From: an uncultured Clostridia bacterium
GTDB taxonomy: Bacteria; Bacillota; Clostridia; Christensenellales; Aristaeellaceae
Length of the DNA stretch: 33,556 bases
Direction of reading: 5' to 3'
NCBI GenBank assembly: GCA_947596085.1
Contig: CANQEW010000029.1
Location: forward strand, 1-33,556
Below the pieces are notes generated by a model. The model had not been told where the DNA came from. It did no database searches and saw only the letters and a program-made list of their open reading frames with translations. Below are positions 1 through 7,645 of this stretch, piece after piece. Both the position numbers and the translations under genes were made by a program. Numbering within the stretch: the stretch's first letter is position 1; each line of letters starts with the position of its first letter.

Positions 1-105
1 ACTTCAACTATAACAGATGTGTCCAGTCCCTCTCCTTTTTCTTCTTCTCCTTTCCAATATGTATTGTAATCCTACATCCGCTCCGGACTTACCGGAGGAT
101 GGTTA

Positions 106-135
106 TTGACAGCCGCCGAGTTCATACTTTATAAT
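106..135 (+). promoter_or_regulatory. Sigma-A type promoter for the flippase-like gene
   Basis: TTGACA (106-111) and TATAAT (130-135) are both perfect consensus hexamers separated by 18 bases. Transcription would start near 142, giving a leader of about 130 bases before the start codon at 270. The leader contains the terminator-like hairpin listed separately. Confidence 0.75.
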
Positions 136-168
136 GGAATAGACAATTCGTTCCAAACTTGGATTTCC

Positions 169-200
169 CGCGCGGCCGTGATGGCTGCGAGCGTTTTTTT
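169..200 (+). terminator. Terminator-like hairpin in the 5' leader (possible attenuator)
   Basis: GCGGCC (172-177) pairs with GGCTGC (183-188) around the loop GTGAT. CGC (169-171) pairs with GCG (191-193) across a two-base bulge. Seven Ts follow directly (194-200). It lies between the promoter and the start codon, so it could cause premature termination. No known riboswitch or T-box signature was recognised in the short leader, so a regulatory role is inference. Confidence 0.4.
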
Positions 201-269
201 ATTCTCTCCGAATCCGGCGGTGGAACGGGCGCGCGTGGCGCGCGAAAAAAGATCGTTTGGAGTTGGCGC

Positions 270-1331
270 ATGAACGAAACGAACCAGTCGCCCCGAAAGA
301 AGCTTCTGTGGTCCCTGCTGTTCTTCGTGATCGCTTGTGCGACCGTTTGGGCCGTGATCTCACAGAGCAGGGCGTTCTCCCTCGCGGCGTTCGGGGCCTA
401 TGTGTCCGGCATGTCGAAGCCGTGGCTGCTCGCGGCGGCGGGTGCCATGCTGTGCTTTATTCTGTTCGAAGGCGCGGCGCTGATCGCCATTTGCCGGGCG
501 TTCGGCTACTCGTCCACGCCCGCGCGCGGCTTCGCCTACGCGGCCTCGGACATCTACTTCTCGGCCATCACGCCCTCGGCCACCGGCGGCCAGCCGGCCT
601 GCGCCTACTTCATGATCAAGGATGGCATTCCGCCCGCCGTCACCACCGCAGCGCTGGTGGCGAATCTGGCGATGTATGTGGCCTCCATCCTGATTCTGGG
701 CGGGTGCACGCTGATTCTGCGGCCGGAGATCTTTCTGTGCTTCGGCACGCTCTCCCGCGCATTGATCGCGATCGGCTACCTCCTCCAGCTGGCGCTGGCG
801 ATGTTCTTCGTGCTCCTGCTGAAGCACAGCTCGCTGTTGCACGCGATCTGCCGCGGCGCGCTGCGCTTTTTGAGCAAAATCCGGCTCGTGCGCCGCGAGG
901 AGGAGCTGCTGCGTCGGCTCGAGGGGCACATGGAGGAGTACGGGCGCTGCGTGCGGATGATCGCGGATCGCAAGGGCGCGATGGCGAAGGCGCTCTTGTA
1001 CAACCTGATCCAGCGAGCGGCCATGATCAGCGTGCCGATGTTCGTGTTTTTGGCGGACGGCGGCGCGGCGGCGGGGGCGGCGCGCATCTGGGCGGTGCAG
1101 TGCTGCGCGGTGATCGGATCGAACACCGTGCCCATCCCCGGCGCGATGGGCGTGTCCGACTACATCATGCTGGACGGCTTCGCCAACTTCCTGTCCGGGC
1201 AGAGCGTGATCAACTTCGAGTTGCTGAGCCGTGCGCTGTCGTTCTATTCCTGCGTGATCCTCTGCGGCATCGCGACGCTGATCTACTATTTGATCGTGCG
1301 CCGCCGCGGCCGGAAGGCGAAGCGGCCCTAA
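270..1331 (+). CDS. Flippase-like integral membrane protein (LPG synthase TM / UPF0104 family)
   Basis: The 353-residue polytopic membrane protein has the hallmarks of the lysylphosphatidylglycerol-synthase transmembrane family (PF03706): an ITPSATGGQPA motif after the third membrane segment and an IPGAMGVSDY motif near the C-terminus. A basic N-terminus (MNETNQSPRKK) precedes the first membrane segment. The cytoplasmic aminoacyl-transferase domain of MprF is absent, so this is a stand-alone flippase-like domain; the transported lipid cannot be told from sequence. I chose ATG 270 because GGAG (259-262) sits 7 bases upstream; an in-frame ATG at 159 would add 37 low-complexity residues and has no better ribosome site. 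The gene appears monocistronic, since the next gene has its own promoter and riboswitch. No clear terminator follows it. Confidence 0.85.
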   Translation: MNETNQSPRKKLLWSLLFFVIACATVWAVISQSRAFSLAAFGAYVSGMSKPWLLAAAGAMLCFILFEGAALIAICRAFGYSSTPARGFAYAASDIYFSAITPSATGGQPACAYFMIKDGIPPAVTTAALVANLAMYVASILILGGCTLILRPEIFLCFGTLSRALIAIGYLLQLALAMFFVLLLKHSSLLHAICRGALRFLSKIRLVRREEELLRRLEGHMEEYGRCVRMIADRKGAMAKALLYNLIQRAAMISVPMFVFLADGGAAAGAARIWAVQCCAVIGSNTVPIPGAMGVSDYIMLDGFANFLSGQSVINFELLSRALSFYSCVILCGIATLIYYLIVRRRGRKAKRP

Positions 1332-1395
1332 CCGCCTCTATCCGCGATCACGTGTATACTTCGTGTGCATTTCATGTAAATTCACAGAAAAACGC

Positions 1396-1423
1396 TTGAC
1401 AATTTCGGTCATCGTGCTATGAT
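1396..1423 (+). promoter_or_regulatory. Promoter of the lysine-riboswitch operon
   Basis: TTGACA (1396-1401) and TATGAT (1418-1423) are spaced by 16 bases. The predicted start is near 1430, just upstream of the riboswitch aptamer. The small hairpin GGTTC-GGAA-GAACC at the very 5' end of the transcript fits this start. Confidence 0.75.
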
Positions 1424-1447
1424 AACAGCGAGGTTCGGAAGAACCCC

Positions 1448-1619
1448 GCATTAGAGGCGCGGCCTTCATCAGTCGCGCGGAGGAGCCGTTCAAGCGGCCG
1501 CGAATCCGCGCAAAAGGGAATGCCGCCGAAACGCGAGCGCGCTTGAACGCGCGAACGTTGGGCGCGCGGAGAACATCCGCGCGACTGTCACGGCCAATTG
1601 TGGCCGTGGAGCGCTATTG
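1448..1619 (+). promoter_or_regulatory. Lysine riboswitch (L-box) aptamer
   Basis: The conserved L-box blocks occur in order: AGAGGCGCGG (1453-1462), GGAGGAGCC (1479-1487), GGGAATGCCGCCGAA (1516-1530), ACTGTCACGG (1584-1593) and CCGTGGAGCGCTAT (1604-1617). P1 closes by GCATTAG (1448-1454) with CTATTGC (1613-1619), with one U-U mismatch. Two arms are plain: CGCGCGGA...TCCGCGCG (about 1563-1582) and CACGGCC...GGCCGTG (about 1589-1608). The element binds free lysine and normally switches expression off when lysine is plentiful. The intrinsic terminator just downstream (1647-1682) fits transcriptional control. The operon behind it encodes an amino-acid ABC importer, which makes lysine its likely substrate. 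Confidence 0.93.
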
Positions 1620-1646
1620 CCGGATACAGCAGCTTTGTTGATATTC

Positions 1647-1682
1647 AAGCGGTCATGGCGCGCGGCCATGGCCGCTTTGTTT
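1647..1682 (+). terminator. Riboswitch-controlled intrinsic terminator
   Basis: The 13-bp stem 1647-1659 / 1665-1677 (one G-U pair) has a 5-base loop and is followed by TGTTT. It lies between the aptamer and the ribosome site of the binding-protein gene. A perfect 9-bp inverted repeat, ATTGCCGGA (1617-1625) and TCCGGCAAT (1682-1690), encloses it and shares bases with the 3' strand of P1, so it may take part in the switch. I could not define a convincing antiterminator by eye. Confidence 0.8.
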
Positions 1683-1729
1683 CCGGCAATTCCACACCCC
1701 GGGACATCAATTTTTAGGAGGAAGAAACC

Positions 1730-2530
1730 ATGAAGAGAATGCTGACTGTCCTGCTGGTACTCGCGATGCTGACCATGAGCTGCGCCTTCGCTGAGACGCT
1801 GAAGGTGGGCATGGAGTGCAACTACGCGCCCTTCAACTGGACCCAGGCCGAGCAGGGCGAAAACGGCGTGGCGCTGGCCGGCGGCGGCTACGCGGACGGC
1901 TACGACGTGCGCATCGCGCAGCGGATCGCCGAGGCGCTGGGCATGGATCTGGAGATCGTCAAGACCGAGTGGGACGGCCTGGTTCCGTCGCTGACCAGCG
2001 GCGTGATCGACTGCATCATCGCCGGCATGAGCCCCACCGCGGAGCGCATGGCGACCATCGACTTCTCCGACGCCTACTATGAGAGCGATCTGGTGATCGT
2101 GGTTCGCAAGGACAGCGCCTTCGCGAACGCCGCCTCCCTGGAGGACTTCACCGGCGCGAAGATCGTCGGCCAGCTCAACACCTTCCACGACACCGTGATC
2201 GACCAGATCCCGGACGTGCAGCATCAGCCGCCGATGGACACCTTCCCGACCATGATCGTCGCCGTGAACTCCGGCGCGGTGGACGGCTATGTGTCCGAGC
2301 GTCCCGGCGCGGTGAGCGCGGTCGCGGCCAACCCCGACCTGACCTTCGTTTCCTTCGATGAGGGCAAGGGCTTCCAGTGCGACCCGTCCGACACCACCAT
2401 CGCCGTAGGCGTCGCCAAGGGCAGCGAGCTGACCGCCAAGATCAACGAGATCCTTGCGACCATCCCCGCCGACGAGCGCATCGCCATCATGGATGCCGCC
2501 GTCGCCGCGCAGCCCTCCGCCGAGGAATAA
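1730..2530 (+). CDS. Amino-acid ABC transporter substrate-binding protein, probably lysine-specific
   Basis: The 266-residue protein is a periplasmic-type binding protein of the polar amino-acid family (SBP_bac_3). It begins with a signal sequence ending near AFA-ET (residues 21-24), then LKVGMECNYAPFNWTQ, the usual first strand and ligand-contact region. GYDVRIAQRIAEALG and a GMSPTAERMATIDFSDAYY stretch are also typical. A Cys lies near the end of the signal (TMSC), but the lipobox is poor, so lipid anchoring is uncertain. The ribosome site AGGAGG (1716-1721) is 8 bases from ATG. The gene heads a three-gene operon under the lysine riboswitch, which supports lysine over other cationic amino acids; the protein sequence alone does not fix the ligand. 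Confidence 0.92.
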   Translation: MKRMLTVLLVLAMLTMSCAFAETLKVGMECNYAPFNWTQAEQGENGVALAGGGYADGYDVRIAQRIAEALGMDLEIVKTEWDGLVPSLTSGVIDCIIAGMSPTAERMATIDFSDAYYESDLVIVVRKDSAFANAASLEDFTGAKIVGQLNTFHDTVIDQIPDVQHQPPMDTFPTMIVAVNSGAVDGYVSERPGAVSAVAANPDLTFVSFDEGKGFQCDPSDTTIAVGVAKGSELTAKINEILATIPADERIAIMDAAVAAQPSAEE

Positions 2531-2545
2531 GCGCAAACGTTCCGC

Positions 2546-2575
2546 AACCTGTGGGCCCGTACCGGCCCACAGGTT
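2546..2575 (+). other. Intercistronic hairpin between binding-protein and permease genes
   Basis: A perfect 12-bp stem pairs 2546-2557 with 2564-2575 around a 6-base loop. It can be extended by the outer repeat GCGCAAA (2531-2537) and TTTGCGC (2574-2580). There is no T tract, so it is more likely a 3'-stabilising or processing structure than a full terminator. It would favour excess binding protein over permease. Confidence 0.55.
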
Positions 2576-2617
2576 TGCGCGTCTAATTGAACCCCTTCGA
2601 TACAGAGGAGAATCTTC

Positions 2618-3391
2618 ATGCCAACTACATTTTTCGGCTGGGTAGGGTATCTGCTCGACCAGTACGGGAGCCTCTTCCTGCGCGGCACGGGTACGACCTT
2701 GCTCATTGCAATTGTCGGCACGATTCTGGGCTTTCTGCTGGGCCTGCTGGTGGCGATTGTGCGCAGCATCGAGCTCGATCCCCGGGCATCCGGATTCAAG
2801 CGCGCGCTGCTCAAGGTGGCGCAGGCCATCCTCGGCGTGTACATCGAGGTATTCCGCGGCACGCCGATGATCGTGCAGGCGACGGTCATCTTCTACGGCG
2901 CGCAGCAGGTATTCAACATCCGCATGCCGCAGATGTTCGCCGCGATCTTCGTCATCTCGATCAACACCGGCGCATACATGGCGGAGATCATCCGCGGCGG
3001 CATCATCTCCATCGACAAGGGCCAGACGGAGGCCGCCCACTCCATCGGCCTCACCCACTGGCAGACGATGGTGAGCGTGGTGCTGCCCCAGGCCATCCGC
3101 AACATCATGCCGTCGATCGGCAACGAGTTCGTCATCAACATCAAGGACTCCTCGGTGCTCAACGTGATCTCGGTCACGGAGCTGTTCTTCCAGGGCAAGT
3201 CCGCGGCGGGCACCTACTACCGCTACTTTGAGGCCTACTTCATCGTCGCAGTGATCTACCTCTGCCTGACCTTCACGGTCACGCGCATCCTGCGCTTCAT
3301 CGAGCGCAAGATGGACGGCCCGGACAGCTACACGGTGCTGGGCTCCACCAACGACAGCCACGCGAATTTCACCGTGCGCAAGGAGGGCTGA
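2618..3391 (+). CDS. Amino-acid ABC transporter permease
   Basis: This 257-residue membrane protein belongs to the HisM/HisQ-type permease family. It has about five hydrophobic segments, the family motif [11 protein letters not shown], and the cytoplasmic EAA loop that contacts the ATPase ([20 protein letters not shown], about residues 138-157). [15 protein letters not shown] after the EAA loop is also characteristic. ATG 2618 has GAGGAG upstream. Only one permease gene is present, so it probably works as a homodimer. It lies between the binding protein and the ATPase, and the ribosome site of the ATPase overlaps its 3' end. Confidence 0.93.
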   Translation: MPTTFFGWVGYLLDQYGSLFLRGTGTTLLIAIVGTILGFLLGLLVAIVRSIELDPRASGFKRALLKVAQAILGVYIEVFRGTPMIVQATVIFYGAQQVFNIRMPQMFAAIFVISINTGAYMAEIIRGGIISIDKGQTEAAHSIGLTHWQTMVSVVLPQAIRNIMPSIGNEFVINIKDSSVLNVISVTELFFQGKSAAGTYYRYFEAYFIVAVIYLCLTFTVTRILRFIERKMDGPDSYTVLGSTNDSHANFTVRKEG

Positions 3392-3393
3392 GC

Positions 3394-4125
3394 ATGGAAC
3401 ATGTGATTGAAGTGAACCACCTGCGCAAGTCCTTCGGCAGCCATGAGGTGCTCAAGGACGTGCACTTCACCGCCGACAAGGGCGAGGTGACCTGCATCAT
3501 CGGCGCTTCGGGCTCGGGCAAGTCCACGCTGCTGCGCTGCATCAACCTGCTGGAGATTCCTGACGGAGGCGAAGTGCTCTTCCACGGCGAAAACATCCAG
3601 TCGGGCAAATTCTCCCTGCCCCAGTATCACGCGCGCGTGGGCATGGTATTCCAGCAGTTCAACCTGTTCAACAATCTGACCGTGCTCAAGAACTGCATGC
3701 TGGGCCAGATGAAGGTGCTGGGCCGCAGCGCCCAGGAGAGCGAGCAGAATGCCATGCGCTTCCTGGAGAAGGTGGGCATGGCGCAGTACATCCACGCCAA
3801 GCCGAAGCAGCTCTCCGGCGGACAGAAGCAGCGCGTGGCGATCGCCCGCGCGCTGGCCATGGACCCCGAGGTACTGCTGTTCGATGAGCCAACCTCGGCG
3901 CTCGATCCGGAGATGGTGGGCGAAGTGCTCTCCGTCATGCAGGATCTGGCGAGGACCGGACTCACGATGCTGGTGGTCACCCACGAGATGGGCTTTGCCC
4001 GCGAGGTGGCCCACGATGTGGTGTTCATGGACGACGGCGTAATCACCGAGCGCGGCGCGCCGGAGCAGGTGCTGCTCCATCCCCAGACGCCGAGGCTGAA
4101 GGAATTCCTGGCGAAGGTGCTGTGA
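3394..4125 (+). CDS. Amino-acid ABC transporter ATP-binding protein
   Basis: The 243-residue ATPase is of the polar amino-acid (GlnQ/HisP) class. Walker A is GASGSGKST (37-45), the Q-loop is VFQQFNLF (about 85-92), the signature is [15 protein letters not shown] (140-154), Walker B is [13 protein letters not shown] (161-173), and the switch histidine is in VVTHEMGFA. All catalytic residues are intact and the length is normal for the family. ATG lies 2 bases after the permease stop, with AAGGAGG inside the end of the permease gene, so translation is probably coupled. It should energise uptake through the upstream permease and binding protein. Confidence 0.95.
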   Translation: MEHVIEVNHLRKSFGSHEVLKDVHFTADKGEVTCIIGASGSGKSTLLRCINLLEIPDGGEVLFHGENIQSGKFSLPQYHARVGMVFQQFNLFNNLTVLKNCMLGQMKVLGRSAQESEQNAMRFLEKVGMAQYIHAKPKQLSGGQKQRVAIARALAMDPEVLLFDEPTSALDPEMVGEVLSVMQDLARTGLTMLVVTHEMGFAREVAHDVVFMDDGVITERGAPEQVLLHPQTPRLKEFLAKVL

Positions 4126-4217
4126 GAAGCGGCCGATGGAATGTGAATGGACATTCGAATTGCGAAAACCCAGCGGCCAGACGCATCCGCCGTCCGCCGC
4201 ACGGAGCACAGTTACAG

Positions 4218-4262
4218 CGCAGCCTCCCCCATTCCCAAACGAATGAGGGAGGCTGCGTTTTC
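4218..4262 (+). terminator. Terminator of the lysine transport operon
   Basis: An 11-bp perfect stem (4218-4228 / 4247-4257) continues after a small bulge as CATTC/GAATG (4230-4234 / 4241-4245). It is followed by GTTTTC. It lies about 90 bases after the ATPase stop codon. Confidence 0.8.
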
Positions 4263-4303
4263 AATTTGCTTTCACCGCTCGCGGCGAAGCGCGTCTCACC
4301 CCT

Positions 4304-4341
4304 GCCGCCCGTTCGCGCTCGCGGGCGGCGGATTTTTATTT
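4304..4341 (+). terminator. Second rightward terminator, converging on pfkA
   Basis: GCCGCCCG (4304-4311) pairs with CGGGCGGC (4322-4329) around a 10-base loop. ATTTTTATTTT follows. The T tract contains the stop codon of the leftward pfkA gene (4336-4338). In the leftward direction the same hairpin has no T tract, so it would act mainly as a backup terminator for the lysine operon. Confidence 0.6.
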
Positions 4342-5337
4342 TCCCTTTGCGGTGAGGGCTTCCAGCACCTCGTAGCGGTACATTTCGAGGCTCTTGGTCA
4401 TGGCCAGCGCCTCCTCCATGTCCATATCGAGGATGCGGCCCTCGCGAGTGCCGATGATGCGGTTGCCCTTGTTCGCCAGCAGGCACTGCACTGCCTCGTA
4501 ACCCATGCGGCTGGCGGTTTCGCGGTCGCGGGCGGTGGGCGCGCCGCCGCGCTGAATGTGGCCCAGCACCGTCACGCGCGGCTCAATGCCCAGCTCCTCG
4601 TGGATGCGGTTGCCGATCTCCACCGCGCTGCCTGCGCCCTCGGCCACCACGATCATGAAGTGCGTGGTTCCTCCGAGGCGGAGGTTTTGAATCTTCTCCA
4701 CGATATCGCGCTGGAAGTTCACCTCGCGCTCGGGAATCAGCACCGCGTTCGCGCCCACCGAGATGCCCACGTACAGCGCCAGGAAGCCGGCGCGGCGGCC
4801 CATGACCTCCACCACGGAGCAGCGCTCGTGGGACTGCATGGTGTCGCGCAGCTTGTCGATGCACTCGATGGCCGTGTTGCTGGCGGTGTCAAAGCCGATG
4901 GTGTAGTTCGAGCAGCCGATGTCGTTGTCGATGGTGGCGGGAATGCCCACCACGCTGAGTTTCTGGCCCGACTCCGCCACCTGCCGCGAGAGCGCCAGTG
5001 CGCCCTGGAAGGTGCCGTCGCCGCCGATGGCCACGATACCATCCAGCCCCAGCAGCTTGCAGGTGGCGATGGCCCGGGCCCGGCCCTCCCGGTCGAGGAA
5101 CTCCTTACTGCGGGCAGTGTAGAGGATGGTGCCCCCCTTGTTGATGATATGGCTGACGCTGGAGCTGTCCAGGCGCACGAAGTCGCTGTTGATCAGTCCA
5201 CTCCATCCCCTGCGGATGCCGACGCACTCCACGCCGTTGTCGATGGCCGTTCTCACCACCGCGCGCACCGCCGCGTTCATGCCCGGCGCGTCGCCGCCGC
5301 TGGTCAATACGCCGATGCGCTTCAGTTTTTCGCTCAT
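4336..5337 (-). CDS. pfkA: 6-phosphofructokinase
   Basis: The 333-residue enzyme phosphorylates fructose-6-phosphate to fructose-1,6-bisphosphate, the committed glycolytic step. It shows GVLTSGGDAPGMNAAVR at the N-terminus, GGDGTFQGA (105-113) for nucleotide binding, PATIDNDI (133-140) with the catalytic Asp137, VEVMGRRAG for substrate binding, and GHIQRGG near the C-terminus. The Gly after the Asp in GGDG is the ATP-type residue. The position that is Gly in most ATP enzymes and Lys in pyrophosphate enzymes is Ala134 here. ATG 5337 was chosen because GGGAGG lies just upstream; an in-frame start at 5454 would add 39 residues and is not supported. It seems to be a single-gene unit. Confidence 0.95.
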   Translation of the reverse strand: MSEKLKRIGVLTSGGDAPGMNAAVRAVVRTAIDNGVECVGIRRGWSGLINSDFVRLDSSSVSHIINKGGTILYTARSKEFLDREGRARAIATCKLLGLDGIVAIGGDGTFQGALALSRQVAESGQKLSVVGIPATIDNDIGCSNYTIGFDTASNTAIECIDKLRDTMQSHERCSVVEVMGRRAGFLALYVGISVGANAVLIPEREVNFQRDIVEKIQNLRLGGTTHFMIVVAEGAGSAVEIGNRIHEELGIEPRVTVLGHIQRGGAPTARDRETASRMGYEAVQCLLANKGNRIIGTREGRILDMDMEEALAMTKSLEMYRYEVLEALTAKGK

Positions 5338-5398
5338 TTCGATTCCTCCCGACGGGCGGGGCCCATGGCCGTGCGCCTGTTTCAATAGATTTGCGTTC

Positions 5399-5427
5399 AG
5401 TATATCACATCTCATATATTCCATCAA
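5399..5427 (-). promoter_or_regulatory. pfkA promoter
   Basis: Read on the minus strand, TTGATG (5422-5427) and TATACT (5399-5404) are 17 bases apart. They lie about 60 bases upstream of the pfkA start codon. Confidence 0.65.
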
Positions 5428-5536
5428 GAGGAAAAAAGCGCGGGTTCTTTCCAAAATTCAGAATGAATTTGCGGACGAATTTCATGGAATGATGTCTTCC
5501 GAAATTACGGATTTCTCGCCAGTCTACCACCTGTAA

Positions 5537-5659
5537 AGCGCCGAAATCCACGGCGTGACCCGCGCCGAAATCGCCGAGATCGTGACTCACGTGCCTTCTA
5601 CGTCACTTGGCCGAAGGCGTGGGCGGTGTTCAATCTGGCGAAGGGCGTGTGGACGGAGA
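5537..5659 (+). pseudogene. Frameshifted fragment of a carboxymuconolactone decarboxylase-family gene
   Basis: Codons 5549-5590 read HGVTRAEIAEIVTH, and after a one-base shift at 5591-5595 the reading continues AFYVTWPKAWAVFNLAKGVW. Joined, these match the C-terminal half of the carboxymuconolactone decarboxylase / AhpD-like fold (PF02627), typically HGVTREEIAEIVTHVAFYAGWPKAW. The sequence GTGCC where GTGGCC is expected fits loss of one G. A stop codon (5534-5536) lies directly upstream in frame, and the N-terminal half with the CxxC region is not visible, so this is a decayed relic. It sits between pfkA and the mutase gene in the opposite orientation to both. Confidence 0.72.
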
Positions 5660-5703
5660 CGCGGAGTGACGCGGGTTTCGCGATTCTAACGCGGCCATCG
5701 TTG

Positions 5704-5755
5704 AAAGAACTCCGGCCCAGGCGCGCGAAAGCTTGCATCTGGGCCGGAGTTCTTT
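5704..5755. terminator. Bidirectional-looking terminator hairpin after the mutase gene
   Basis: A perfect 17-bp inverted repeat, 5704-5720 / 5739-5755, surrounds an 18-base loop. Ts border both ends (CTTTC leftward, CTTTG rightward). It lies 10 bases beyond the stop codon of the leftward mutase gene and is its likely terminator. Confidence 0.75.
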
Positions 5756-5765
5756 GTCGGTTTGA

Positions 5766-7460
5766 TCAGTGATTCGGAAAATAGGTGGCGGACAAATCGT
5801 CCAAAATTCTGCGGTTGTTCTCCGTCGCTTGCTCCATGCTTTCGGACCGCGAGGAAAGGTAGATTTTGAGCTTCGGCTCCGTGCCCGAGGGACGGATCAG
5901 AACCTTGCTGGCCTCCGTGCGGAACTCCAACACATCGCTGCGGGGCAAATTCGGCGCCGCGCCCACGCCGGTGAGGTAATCCGCCATTCCCGTGACGGCG
6001 CTGCCGGCCAGCTTCACGGGGGGATGCGCACGCAGCGATTCCATGATGGACGCCATCTTCGCCATGCCGTCCGCGCCCTCGAAGGCGAAACTGCGCAGAT
6101 CGTTCCGCCAGCAGCCAAATTCCGCGTAGAGCTCGCGCAGACGGTCGGCCAGTGTCAGTCCCTGCGCGCGGTACCAGGCGGTCATCTCGCAGGCCAGCAT
6201 GCTGGCGTTCACCGCATCCTTGTCACGCACGTGGCTGCCGGAGAGGTAACCGTAGCTCTCCTCGAAGCCCAGGATGAAGCGCTCGGCCTCGCCCGCCGCC
6301 TCCAGCAGTCCGATCTGCTCACCGATGTATTTGAAGCCGGTCAGCACGCGGCGAAGCTCCACGCCGTACCTGGCCGCCACCGCGTCCGCCATATCGGTGG
6401 AAACGATGGTGGTCACGGCCACGGGGTGCGGCGGCATGGTCCCGCTCTCCAGCCGCCTGCGGCAGATGTAGTCCAGCAGGAGCACGCCCATCTCGTTGCC
6501 AGAGATCAGCGCGTAGCCGTCCCCGTCCGGAACCGCCGCGCCCATGCGGTCGCAGTCGGGATCGGTGCCCAACAGAAGATCAGGGCGCAGCTTCTCGCAC
6601 AGTTGAAGCCCGCACTCCATCGCCTCGCGAATCTCAGGGTTGGGATAGGGACAGGTGGGGAAATTGCCGTCGGGCTTCTCCTGCTCCGGAACGACGGCAA
6701 CGTCTCGAATCCCGATGCGGCGCAGAATCTTCGTCACGCACTCCAGGCCGGAGCCGTTCAGCGGCGTGTACACCACCTTCAGATCGAGCGGCCGGCCGTC
6801 GGACAGGCTCTGCGCCCGTACCGCGTCCAGGTAAGCTTCCAGACAGTCCTCGCCGATCCAGCGAATCCGGCCGGAGAAGAGGCCCTCCTCCAGGGAGATG
6901 AGCTTCGGATCGTCGAACGCGTCCAGATCAAGGATCTCCCGCTGCACGGCGGCGGCGGCGTCCGGCGTGATCTGGCAGCCGTCGCCGCCGTAGACCTTGT
7001 AGCCGTTATAGACCGCGGGATTGTGGCTCGCCGTGATGCATACGCCCGCGCCGCAATGATAGTAGCGCACCGCCCAGCTCAGCGCGGGCGTGGGTTCCAG
7101 CCGAGGATAGAGATAGGCGGTGACACCGTTCGCCGCCATCACGCGCGCGGTCTCCCGCGCGAACAATTCGCTCTTGACGCGGCTGTCGTAGCTGATGGCA
7201 ACGGAACGGGGAAGCCCGCTCCCCGACAGATAGTTGCACAGCCCCTGGGTCGCTCGGCGCACGACATAGATATTCATGCGGTTGGAGCCCGCGCCGAGCT
7301 TGCCCCGCAGGCCGCCGGTGCCGAATTCCAGATCGCGGTAGAAGCGATCCTTCAGCGCCGCGAAATCCCGTTCGGAATCCAGGGCTTTTAACTCGTCGAT
7401 CAAATCCGCATCGTCGATGGCGCGATTCAGCCAGCGGCGGTAGATTGCTGCAATATCCAT
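5766..7460 (-). CDS. Phosphoglucomutase/phosphomannomutase (alpha-D-phosphohexomutase)
   Basis: The 564-residue cytoplasmic enzyme interconverts hexose-1- and hexose-6-phosphates. It has the phosphoserine loop ITASHNP with Ser145, the metal loop GTDPDCDRMG (298-307), the sugar-specificity loop GFEESYGYLSG, and the phosphate-binding loop RPSGTEPKLKIY near the C-terminus. Length fits the long PgcA-type bacterial mutases. ATG 7460 is preferred because GGGAGG lies upstream; the in-frame ATG 11 codons earlier has none. It faces a LacI regulator and the mannan operon, and the GH130 enzymes there release mannose-1-phosphate. A role in making mannose-6-phosphate is therefore likely by context, though glucose-1-phosphate is also a possible substrate. 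Confidence 0.93.
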   Translation of the reverse strand: MDIAAIYRRWLNRAIDDADLIDELKALDSERDFAALKDRFYRDLEFGTGGLRGKLGAGSNRMNIYVVRRATQGLCNYLSGSGLPRSVAISYDSRVKSELFARETARVMAANGVTAYLYPRLEPTPALSWAVRYYHCGAGVCITASHNPAVYNGYKVYGGDGCQITPDAAAAVQREILDLDAFDDPKLISLEEGLFSGRIRWIGEDCLEAYLDAVRAQSLSDGRPLDLKVVYTPLNGSGLECVTKILRRIGIRDVAVVPEQEKPDGNFPTCPYPNPEIREAMECGLQLCEKLRPDLLLGTDPDCDRMGAAVPDGDGYALISGNEMGVLLLDYICRRRLESGTMPPHPVAVTTIVSTDMADAVAARYGVELRRVLTGFKYIGEQIGLLEAAGEAERFILGFEESYGYLSGSHVRDKDAVNASMLACEMTAWYRAQGLTLADRLRELYAEFGCWRNDLRSFAFEGADGMAKMASIMESLRAHPPVKLAGSAVTGMADYLTGVGAAPNLPRSDVLEFRTEASKVLIRPSGTEPKLKIYLSSRSESMEQATENNRRILDDLSATYFPNH

Positions 7461-7492
7461 GTGGAATTCCTCCCAAATGAACTGATGGGACA

Positions 7493-7521
7493 ATTATACG
7501 ACATGCTTGGCTTAAATTCAA
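7493..7521 (-). promoter_or_regulatory. Promoter of the mutase gene
   Basis: On the minus strand TTGAAT (7516-7521) and a perfect TATAAT (7493-7498) are 17 bases apart, about 33 bases from the start codon. The -35 box is embedded in the 9-mer GAATTTAAG, which recurs at the mannan operon promoter. Confidence 0.75.
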
Positions 7522-7548
7522 GAAAAGAATTAAGCAAAATTTTAAGCC
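7509..7548. promoter_or_regulatory. Nested dyad, candidate LacI-type operator
   Basis: GGCTTAAA (7509-7516) and TTTAAGCC (7541-7548) form a perfect 8-base inverted repeat. Inside it GCTTAAATTC (7510-7519) and GAATTAAGC (7527-7535) form a second one with a single extra base. The cluster overlaps the -35 box of the mutase promoter and lies about 100 bases from the divergent lacI-type gene. The operator role is inferred from position and symmetry. Confidence 0.45.
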
Positions 7549-7573
7549 GTTGGCTGGAAAATGACCTCCTGGC

Positions 7574-7603
7574 TTGACAAATTCAGTCATTATCCTATAT
7601 TAT
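7574..7603 (+). promoter_or_regulatory. Promoter of the LacI-type regulator gene
   Basis: TTGACA (7574-7579) is followed by overlapping -10 candidates TATATT (7596-7601, spacer 16) and TATTAT (7598-7603, spacer 18). The start codon is at 7646 with GGGAG (7634-7638) before it. Confidence 0.65.
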
Positions 7604-7645
7604 CTTTACAGGTGAAAAAGTGAAATTGAAACGCGGGAGTTCTAT

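Noticed and set aside
1490-3361. A 623-codon minus-strand open frame across the riboswitch, binding protein and permease
   Set aside because: It is antisense to a riboswitch and two well-supported genes, has His/Ala/Arg-rich low-complexity composition and matches no family. It is a high-GC shadow frame.
4147-5388. A plus-strand 413-codon frame antisense to pfkA
   Set aside because: PfkA is unambiguous on the minus strand, and this frame crosses two terminators.
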